Positions 5,988 through 13,500 of a DNA stretch of 64,000 bases are shown piece by piece. The notes under the pieces were generated by a model. It had not been told where the DNA came from, ran no database searches, and worked only from the letters and a program-made list of their open reading frames with translations. Within the stretch, counting starts at the first letter, position 1; every line of letters starts with the position of its first letter. Position numbers and translations under genes: made by a program. The DNA comes from Curtobacterium flaccumfaciens (lineage in GTDB: Bacteria > Actinomycetota > Actinomycetes > Actinomycetales > Microbacteriaceae), in the NCBI RefSeq assembly GCF_004361695.1, contig NZ_SNVW01000012.1, forward strand, positions 1 to 64,000, in the 5' to 3' direction.

Positions 5988-8165
5988 GTGCCGTCCTTCC
6001 TCCTGTGCTCGCCGCCCGTGCACGGCCACGTCACACCGGTGATCGAGCTCGGACGAGGGCTGGTGGAACGCGGCGACGCAGTGACCGTCCTGACCGGCCG
6101 TCGGTACGAGGACGCCGTGCTCCGGTCGGGTCTCGCCTTCGCGCCACTGCCGGCCGAGGTCGACTTCGACGACAGCGACCTGGACGCCTGGCTTCCCGGT
6201 CGTGGCAAGGCGAAGGGGCTCGCGGCGGTGCGCCAGGACATGATCGGCATGTTCGCCCGCGTGCTCCCCGGGCAGTGGCGGGCCGTCGCGGCGCTGTTGG
6301 CGTCGCAGCGGTTCGACGGGATCATCGGCGACGCGACCTTCACCGGGCTGGCCCCGTACGCGTCGCGGCCGGCTGCCGAGCGGTTGCCGGTCGTCGGGGT
6401 GTCACCGGTTCCGGTCGTCCTGACCAGTGTCGACACCGGGCCGTTCGGACTGGCGCTCTCTCCTGCCCGGTCGGTCATCGGCCGCCTCCGGAACCGTGCG
6501 CTGAACCCTATCGTCCTCCGCGGGCCCTTGGGGCCCATCGGGGTCGCTGTGGACGAAGCGCTCGCCGAGGTCGGCGAGCCACCCGCGACGATGCCGTTCT
6601 CCGACTACCCGTACCGCTCCTACGATCGCCTGTTCCAGCTCAGCATCGCGGAGCTCGAGTACCCGCGCCGTGAGCTCCCGGAGACCGTCCGCTTCGTCGG
6701 TCCGCTGCGCCGCCGGAAGGGGGTCCGCGCCGACGGCCTGCCGGCGTGGTGGGGTGACCTCGATTCCGATCGACCGGTGGTGCACGTCTCGCAGGGGACG
6801 ATGGACAACCGCGACCTGGGGCGGCTCGTCGTCCCGACGCTCCGTGCGCTCGCGGACGAGGACGTCCTGGTCGTCGTCGCCACCGGTGGTCGTCCGGTCG
6901 ACGAGGTCGTGCGTGCCGTGGGCGGTCGGCTGCCGTCGAACGCCCGCGTCGAGGAGTACCTGCCCTACGACGAGCTCCTTCCCAGGTGCGATGCGTTCGT
7001 CACCAACGGCGGGTTCGGTGGCGTCCAGCGCGCGCTCGCGGCAGGAGTCCCGCTCGTGGTGGCCGGCAGTACCGAGGACAAGCCGGAGATCGCCGCGCGG
7101 GTGCAGTGGGCGGGGTGCGGCATCGACCTCCGCACCGGGACCCCGACGCCCGGGCGGGTCCGGGCTGCCGTGCGGCGGGTCCTGAGCGACGGGATCCTGC
7201 GTCGTCGCTCTGCGGTCCTCCGTGACCGGATGGACGCACTGCCGGACCCGGTCGACATCGTCCGGGACGCCCTGATCGAACTCGCCGCCGCCGGATCCGC
7301 CGGTGACGCGAACGGGCCCTCGAGGCTCCCCAACGAAAGGCCTTCCGTGTCACTTCGCACCCTTCCCATCGCCGACGTGCAGCAGATCGAGCAGGCGGAG
7401 GCCGACTACTTCCTGCGGTTCCTCGCCGGAGCGTCGGCACCGGACCGGGAGGCCCTCGGGATCCGGACCGCGAGGTACGGTGGCGCGACGGCCGCGGCGA
7501 TGGCCAGCGACCCGACGGGCTACTGGAGCAAGAGCATCGGCCTCGGCTTCGACGTCCCGCTCGACCGTGCGGTGCTGACCGACGTGCTCGCGTTCTTCCG
7601 TGCGTCGGGGCGGCAGTCGGCGCTGGTCGCGGTTGCACCACAGGTGCTGCCGGACGACTGGGACGCCATCTGCGCGGAACTGGGTCTGACGGCGAGCCCG
7701 TCGTGGGCCAAGTTCGCGTGCCCGGTCGACGAGTTCGTGCCGGGGGAGACCGACCTCGACGTCCGGGAGCTGACGGCGCACGACACGGCGGCCTGGGCGC
7801 GGATCATCCGGGAGGCCTTCGGGATGACGGACCCTGATCTCACGCCGATGCTCCGCGGGGTGTTCGACGACCCCGAGGCGCGGGTGTTCGGCGCCTGGGA
7901 CGGCGATGAGCTCGTCGGGGCCGGCGCCGTGCACGTCGTCGGCGAGGTCGCCTCGATCAACACCGGCGGGACGCTGCCGTCACACCGGAACCGCGGCGTG
8001 CAGGCCGCGATCCTCACCGCGCGCCATGCGGCTGCGGTCGAAGCCGGCTGCCGGCTCCTGGCGGCCGAGACCGGTCTGTCCACGAGCAACCCGTCGTACC
8101 GGAACCTCGTGCGCTCGGGCTTCACCCACCACTACGACCGGACGAACTGGCTCTGGAACGCCTGA
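5988..8165 (+). CDS. Fusion of a GT1/MGT-type glycosyltransferase with a GNAT acetyltransferase
   Basis: One open frame of 725 residues joins two domains. Residues 1 to about 430 form a GT-B nucleotide-sugar glycosyltransferase of the MGT/UGT type: N-terminal SPPVHGHVTPVIELG, a Rossmann strand VVHVSQGTMDN, and the donor-binding region VEEYLPYDELLPRCDAFVTNGG through GVPLVVAG. Residues about 455-725 form a GNAT protein with GAWDGDELVGAGAVHVVGEVASINTGGTLPSHRNRGVQAAILTA in outline (R-x-x-G-V-Q CoA loop) and the final TNWLWNA. The linker at about 430-453 is Ala/Gly/Pro-rich. GTG 7347, in the same frame, has its own GAAAGG ribosome site 6 nt upstream, so the GNAT part may also be made separately. 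The start GTG 5988 gives the canonical N-terminus. Confidence 0.85.
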   Translation: MPSFLLCSPPVHGHVTPVIELGRGLVERGDAVTVLTGRRYEDAVLRSGLAFAPLPAEVDFDDSDLDAWLPGRGKAKGLAAVRQDMIGMFARVLPGQWRAVAALLASQRFDGIIGDATFTGLAPYASRPAAERLPVVGVSPVPVVLTSVDTGPFGLALSPARSVIGRLRNRALNPIVLRGPLGPIGVAVDEALAEVGEPPATMPFSDYPYRSYDRLFQLSIAELEYPRRELPETVRFVGPLRRRKGVRADGLPAWWGDLDSDRPVVHVSQGTMDNRDLGRLVVPTLRALADEDVLVVVATGGRPVDEVVRAVGGRLPSNARVEEYLPYDELLPRCDAFVTNGGFGGVQRALAAGVPLVVAGSTEDKPEIAARVQWAGCGIDLRTGTPTPGRVRAAVRRVLSDGILRRRSAVLRDRMDALPDPVDIVRDALIELAAAGSAGDANGPSRLPNERPSVSLRTLPIADVQQIEQAEADYFLRFLAGASAPDREALGIRTARYGGATAAAMASDPTGYWSKSIGLGFDVPLDRAVLTDVLAFFRASGRQSALVAVAPQVLPDDWDAICAELGLTASPSWAKFACPVDEFVPGETDLDVRELTAHDTAAWARIIREAFGMTDPDLTPMLRGVFDDPEARVFGAWDGDELVGAGAVHVVGEVASINTGGTLPSHRNRGVQAAILTARHAAAVEAGCRLLAAETGLSTSNPSYRNLVRSGFTHHYDRTNWLWNA
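7335..7349 (+). promoter_or_regulatory. Internal ribosome site and GTG start for the GNAT domain
   Basis: GAAAGG (7335-7340), six bases and GTG (7347-7349) lie in frame at residue 454 of the fusion. Starting here would give a normal stand-alone 272-residue GNAT protein opening with SLRTLPIADVQQIEQ. Confidence 0.6.
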
Positions 8166-8206
8166 TCGGCCGGTCGCCGCGGGCGTCCGTCAGCGGGGGG
8201 CGGCCG

Positions 8207-9037
8207 TCACGAGCCGGCGCTGCGGACCGCGTCGGAGAGCGCACCGGCGACGGCGTCCCACGGGCCCACCGACCGCGCGACGACCGCGACGTCTCGGTGG
8301 AGCGGCGGGTCGAGCGGTGCTCGTGGGTGGTCGCCGGCGACCGCGGACACCGGCACGACGGCGACGCCGAGCCCCGCCCCGGCGAGTGCGGCGGCGGCGC
8401 GGGGCGACCCGACCGTCGTCACCGGTGACACGGCTCGCCCCGCGAGGGTCTCGGTGAGCCACTGCCCGTAGCCGCTGGCGGGGTCGATCCCGATGAAGGG
8501 ACCGGCAGCGACGACGTCGAGCGAGACCGACGGCGCCTGCGCGCCGGCCGCGACGATCTCCTCGTGTCCGGCGGAGCGCACCACCAGGTCGGGCGCGACG
8601 ACGGGACCCGGCACGACGGCGAGGTCCTGGTCACCCCGGCGGACGGCCTCGACCATCGAGGTGGCACTCGCGCCCTCGGTCAGACGGGGCAGCAGGCGCC
8701 CGGAGGAGTGGAACGAGCGCAGCACCGGCACGATGAACGGCTCGGTGAAGGACTGCGCGACGACGATCCGCAGCGCGACCGTCCCCCGTGCGGCGTCCTC
8801 GGCCCGCCGGGCGGCGTCGACCGCGACCCGTGCCGCCGGCGCGAAGGCCCGGCCCGCCGCCGTCAGGGTGGCTCCGTGGCGACCGCGATCGAGGACCGAC
8901 ACCCGGAGCTCGCGCTCCAGGGACGCGATCTGGTGCGACACGGCCGGTTGCGTCAGGTGCAGCGTGCGGGCGGCCCGCGAGATCGAGCCGGCGTCGACCA
9001 CGGCGAGGAACACCTCGAACGCACGCAGGTTTGCCAT
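8207..9037 (-). CDS. LysR-family transcriptional regulator
   Basis: This 276-residue LTTR has the winged helix-turn-helix at residues about 2-60 (FEVFLAVVDAGSISRAARTLHLTQPAVSHQIASLERELRV in outline) and a periplasmic-binding-like effector domain after about residue 90. It diverges from the SDR gene at 9162 with a 124-bp gap, the usual arrangement for an LTTR and its target, so it probably controls that SDR. ATG 9037 is chosen because TAAGAT (9049-9044) is followed by six bases and this ATG; GTG 9043 is an alternative. Confidence 0.92.
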   Translation of the reverse strand: MANLRAFEVFLAVVDAGSISRAARTLHLTQPAVSHQIASLERELRVSVLDRGRHGATLTAAGRAFAPAARVAVDAARRAEDAARGTVALRIVVAQSFTEPFIVPVLRSFHSSGRLLPRLTEGASATSMVEAVRRGDQDLAVVPGPVVAPDLVVRSAGHEEIVAAGAQAPSVSLDVVAAGPFIGIDPASGYGQWLTETLAGRAVSPVTTVGSPRAAAALAGAGLGVAVVPVSAVAGDHPRAPLDPPLHRDVAVVARSVGPWDAVAGALSDAVRSAGS

Positions 9038-9043
9038 CAACAC

Positions 9044-9049
9044 ATCTTA
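9044..9049 (-). promoter_or_regulatory. -10 hexamer TAAGAT of the LysR gene
   Basis: On the minus strand TAAGAT is followed by GTGTTG and ATG 9037, placing the start codon at the expected transcription start. Confidence 0.55.
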
Positions 9050-9161
9050 TGGCTGACCCAGAGAACATCGAAGAGACTTCGGGAACCGATGGCGGCGGCC
9101 GGTCGTTCTCCTGTGGTGCACGGCGACCGCCGCGCACCAGGCACCAGGGGAGGAACCCACC

Positions 9162-9878
9162 ATGACGAACCACGACCAGAAGCGCATCCTGCTCGTCGGC
9201 GGCGGCTCGGGCATCGGTCACGCGATCGCCGCGGCCCTGCTCGAGCGCGGCGACCAGCCGATCATCGGGGCACGTGACCCGGAGCGTGCGACGGCGGCGC
9301 TGCCCGCGGCGCTCCGCGATGTACCGGTCGTGCGCGCCGACGTCACCGACGAGGAGACGATCGCCGCACTCACCGCGTCGGGCCCGTTCGACGCGGTCGT
9401 CTCGCTGGCCGCGGGCTCGGCGAACGGGCCGGTCGGGTCGCTCGACCAGGCAGCGGTCCGCAACGCGTTCGACGCGAAGGTGGTCGGACCGATGCTGCTC
9501 GCGAAGCACCTCGCGCCCTCGGTGCGTCCCGGCGGCGTGTTCGTGCTCTTCTCCGGCGTCGCCGCCTGGAAGCCGGCGCCCGGACTCAGCGTCATGGCGA
9601 CCGTGAACGGCGCGGTGTCGTTCATGGCGGAGGCGCTCGCCGTGGAGCTCGCCCCGGTGCGCGCGGTCGCGGTGTCGCCCGGCATCATCGACTCCGGCCT
9701 GTGGGACTTCATGGGCGAGGACGGCAAGCGCGACTTCTTCGCCTCGACCGCCGCGACGAACCCGGCACGACGCGTGGGGACACCGGACGACGTCGTCTCC
9801 GCGGTGCTCCTGGCGGTCGACAACACCTTCGTCACCGGGACCACGCTGCACGTCGACGGCGGCGGCCACCTGGCCTGA
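9162..9878 (+). CDS. Atypical short-chain dehydrogenase/reductase
   Basis: The 238-residue protein has the SDR cofactor turn GGGSGIGHAIA (residues about 13-23) and the C-terminal VTGTTLHVDGGGHLA. The usual NNAG is replaced by SLAAGSANG, and the catalytic YxxxK segment reads MATVNGAVSFM, so both Tyr and Lys are absent. A subgroup of SDR-fold proteins with such changes is known, so the product may still bind NAD(P) but with altered or no classical activity. A strong GGGGAGGAA ribosome site precedes ATG 9162. Divergent from the LysR gene at 9037, its likely regulator. Confidence 0.88.
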   Translation: MTNHDQKRILLVGGGSGIGHAIAAALLERGDQPIIGARDPERATAALPAALRDVPVVRADVTDEETIAALTASGPFDAVVSLAAGSANGPVGSLDQAAVRNAFDAKVVGPMLLAKHLAPSVRPGGVFVLFSGVAAWKPAPGLSVMATVNGAVSFMAEALAVELAPVRAVAVSPGIIDSGLWDFMGEDGKRDFFASTAATNPARRVGTPDDVVSAVLLAVDNTFVTGTTLHVDGGGHLA

Positions 9879-9905
9879 GCGACGTCGCGGCGCGGACCGG
9901 CCCGA

Positions 9906-10307
9906 TCAGGCTCGGTCCGCGTCGACGACCAGCCAGCGGAGCAACTCGGTCGTCGACCGTCGGTCCGGCGCAGCGCCACCGAGAGCGGCAGCCGCCCGCT
10001 CCGCGACCGCGTCCGGCAGGAGGGCCAGGAACCGCTCGACGGCCATCGGACCGGACGGGTCGGCGCGCGCGTGCAGGGTGCCGCTGCCGATGCCCGTGGC
10101 CTCCGCGAGGAAGGTCACGGGGAAGCCCGCCTCGCGGGCAGCACCGATCAGGCGGCGGGTGTCGCGGAAGCGCCGGAGCCGGTCGTCGCCCGACGTCCGC
10201 CGTTCGACCGCGAGCGCTGCGAGCAGGAGCCGGGCGACCGCGCGGCGCGCGGCCTCGGACGCGGTCGGCAGCGGTGCGGTCGGGAACGGCTCGGTGGAGA
10301 GGGGCAC
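9906..10307 (-). CDS. Hypothetical protein with a possible helix-turn-helix
   Basis: No family is recognised for this 133-residue protein. It is mostly helical. A central segment, FPVTFLAEATGIGSGTLHARADPSG, has the small-residue turn spacing of a helix-turn-helix, and the N-terminus is Thr/Pro-rich and probably disordered. Codon bias (G/C in third positions) supports coding on this strand. The start is GTG 10307 with AGGGTGGG upstream. It converges on the SDR gene, with its stop 28 bases beyond that gene's stop. Confidence 0.5.
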   Translation of the reverse strand: MPLSTEPFPTAPLPTASEAARRAVARLLLAALAVERRTSGDDRLRRFRDTRRLIGAAREAGFPVTFLAEATGIGSGTLHARADPSGPMAVERFLALLPDAVAERAAAALGGAAPDRRSTTELLRWLVVDADRA

Positions 10308-10379
10308 CCGCCCACCCTGGTCGAGCGCTCCGTCGCGTGCATCCGTGACTCCACCGGTCTCCGCGACCGGCCACGATCC

Positions 10380-10423
10380 GACGGGAGGCGCGGGGCGGCG
10401 CCGTCACGCGCCTCCAGGCCGTC
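10380..10423. repeat. Imperfect palindrome, copy 1 of a dispersed element
   Basis: GACGGGAGGCGCGG (10380-10393) faces CGCGCCTCC (10407-10415) and then GGCCGTC. The left arm and following bases match the second copy at 29968-30015 over GACGGGAGGCGCGGGGCGG. It is intergenic. Confidence 0.6.
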
Positions 10424-10485
10424 CGCTGGTCGCGCAGGGCGGTGGGTCCGGCCGTCGTCCGTCGTGTGCGGGGGCGGACGCACGA

Positions 10486-10519
10486 ACGCCCCGCCCGTCC
10501 GTGCGGACGAGCGGGGCGT
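10486..10519 (-). terminator. Terminator of the GH81 gene
   Basis: ACGCCCCGC (10486-10494) is perfectly complementary to GCGGGGCGT (10511-10519), with CCGTCCG/CGGACG pairing inside. It lies 25 bases past the stop of the large glucanase gene. Confidence 0.75.
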
Positions 10520-10543
10520 CGTGCTGGTGGTCAGCGCTGCCGG

Positions 10544-13500
10544 TCAGCGCAGCTGCAGGGAGTACACCGAGTAGCCGTACGGCGTGGCACGGTGCACGCC
10601 GTGCAGCCGGACGTACCGCCAGTCGCCGGAGAGCGTCACGTCGTCCGCCCCACCGTCACCGTCGGTGACCGACGCGATCGTGGTCCAGTCGTCGGTGCTG
10701 CTGTTCCGACCCTCGATCCGGTAGGCCGACCCGTAGGCGACCTCCCAGTCGATGTGCGCCGAGCGCAGCGTCCGCGCCGTCCCGAGGTCGAGCTGGAGCC
10801 ACTGGTCGTCGGAGTGGCCGCTCGCCCAGCGGGAGGTCGCGTCGCCGTCGACCGCGTTGCGTGGTCCGACCGACGAGGACTCGCTGCTCGAGGCCGTCAC
10901 CACCGCGTTCCGGGCGAGGTCCGGCGACGGTGCACCCTTGGTCGAGAACACCTTGACCGCGTAGAGCGAGTAGCCGTAGGCGGTCGCCCGCTTCCCGCCG
11001 AGCATCCGGACGAAGCGACCCTGGACGCCCTGCAGGTCGTGCGTGTCCACACCGCCCGTACCGCCCGTCACGTCCGCCACGGTCCGCCAGTCGTCGGAGG
11101 CGCTGTCGCGGACCTGGAGCTGGTACGTCTTCGCGTACGCACCCTCCCAGTCGAGCTCGACCCGGTCGATCGGCAGGACCTCGCCGAGGTCGACCGTGAT
11201 CCACTCGCCGTCGCGCGCGGCACTCGCCCAGCGCGTGGACGGGTCGTCGTCGACGGCCTGGATCCCGGACAGGTCGCCGCGCTCCGCCGACGACGTGCTG
11301 ACGGCCTTGCCGACGGCGACGTCACGCGAGGTGCCCGACGGAGCGGTCGGGGCCGGGGCCTCGTTCCGCACGGCGGTGACCGTCGCGGTCCCGTGGAGCG
11401 GGCCGACCGTGGCCGTCACGGTGGCCGTCGCACCGGCGTCGGCCGGGGCCGTCACCGTGCCCGAGGCGTCCACCGACCCGCCGCCGACGACGGACCACGA
11501 GGCGTCCGACCCGACCGGACCACCGAAGCCGTTGCCGTCGAAGGCGTACGCGCCGAGCTCCGCCGTCGCGCCGGGCAGCACCGCGCTGCTGCGCGGCGAC
11601 ACGAGGAGTTGCGTCGGGGTGATCGCGGCCTCGGCGGGGGTGCCGGAGATCGCGAGGTCGAGGATGGAGTAGCCGTAGCTGGTCAGACGCGTGATGCCGT
11701 GCATCCGGACGTAGCGCCCGGTGCCGGCGACGTCGAGGTCGTCCGGCTTGGCGTCCTTCTTGCTGACCGTCGTGATCGTCGTCCAGGGGCCGGACGCGGC
11801 GTCGGCCACCTGCAGGGAGTACTGCTTGGCGGCAGCCGTCTCCCAGTCGATGTGGACGTGCGCGACGTCGGTCTCCTTGCCGAGGTCGATCGTCAGGTCG
11901 GCGTCGTCGGTCCCCTGGGTGCTCTCCCACCGCGTCGACGGGTTGCCGTCGAGCACGTTCGCCGGCTTGTTGCCGACGGTGTTCGACGTCGCGGTGGCGG
12001 TGGCACCGGCACTCGCGACCGGGATCGACGCGACCGACGAGGCGACGGCGCTGCCCTCGACCGATCCGGCGGTGGCGACGACGTACCCGGCACCGGGGCC
12101 GCTCGTGGTGAGCGTGCCGTCCGCGGCGATCGTCCCCGGGCCGGTGTACGACCAGGTGGTGCCGGACGGCAGGGCGAACGGGTCGCCGTACTGGTCGGCG
12201 CCGGCGGCGGCGAAGCGCTGGGCGGAGCCCACCACGACCCGGTGGAAGCCGGGCGTGACGTCGATGCTCGTCAGCACGGGTGCGGGAGCGACCCGGAACG
12301 CGTAGCCGTCGCTCGTCGAACCGACCGTCGCGGTGACCGTGGCGTGGTCGACCGCGGCGCTGGTGGTCAGCACGCCGGACGACGAGACGGTCCCGGTGCT
12401 CGACGTCCACTGCACGTGGTCGAGCGGGATCGTCGCGCCGTACTGGTCGTAGCCCGTCGCGGTGAAGGTGGTGGCGGAACCCGGGGTGAGGGTCTTCGGG
12501 CTGCCGTCCGTCCCGACGACGACCTTCGCCAGGTGCGCGTCGAGGTGCGACGTGATCTGGGTGTGGGCCGGGACCGCGACGGAGCCGATGACCTTCGTGC
12601 CGTCGTACACGTCGTACGACTGCTGCGTGTCCCCGACGTTGTCGAGCACGTACGACCAGTTGCCGTCGGCGTCACGGAACGCCTGGCTGAGCGGGTCGCT
12701 GGTGTGCCGCGTGGTCGACTCGGTGCCGAGCGTCAGGTTCGACATGCCCTGCCAGTAGTTCATGCCGGCCATCGACTTGCCCGTGACCGCGCCGTCCTTC
12801 GCCTTCCACAGCGCCGCGTGGATGTCGGCGTAGGTCGCCGGGTCGTACTGCAGCAGGAAGCCGAGCACGACCTCGCCGAGGGCGTCGCCCATGTCGCTGA
12901 TGACCCCGGCGGCGCGGGCCGTGTCGACCCCCGGCGTGTAGTGCGTCGGGTCGAACGAGTACAGCCGGTCGACCGTGTCCGTGTCGGCGGTGTAGTTCGT
13001 CGACAGGTAGGGCATGAGCGGCGACGCGTGCGTCCACTGGCTCGGCTTCTCGTCGGCCTCCGCCGCCGAGATCTCGGTCGGGACCAGTGATGCCGGCAGC
13101 GTCGTGGGCGTCCAGTGCTCCTTCGGGAAGGTCACCTTGCCCGTGGAGTCGACCGAGACGAGGAGCGTGTCCGTCGACGGGTCGTACAGCGGGTTGTCGG
13201 CGGTCTTCGCTGTCGCGTAGCCGGGGTGGTTCTTCTCGGCGGAGCGGATCGCGTCCTCCAGCTCGCCGATCGCGGCGTTCTGGTCCTTCGTGATCGCGAC
13301 GGAGCCGTAGGTGCCGATGCCGTACCACTTCTTGGTCAGCATCTGGATGTGGTCCTGGTTCGCGGACTTGACGTCCGCCTCCCCCTGCTCCTTCGGGCGT
13401 TCCTCGAGGATCGTCTTCAGGATCGAGGCCGAGAACTCCTTGTCCCAGCCGAAGTAGCCGAACCACGGTGCGGTCGGCATCCACTGGATGCCGCCCTTCC

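Noticed and set aside
1-10000. Prophage or integrated island next to tRNA-Ser
   Set aside because: Besides the IS end there are no integrase, phage structural genes or repeated tRNA 3' end, and base usage does not change across the tRNA.
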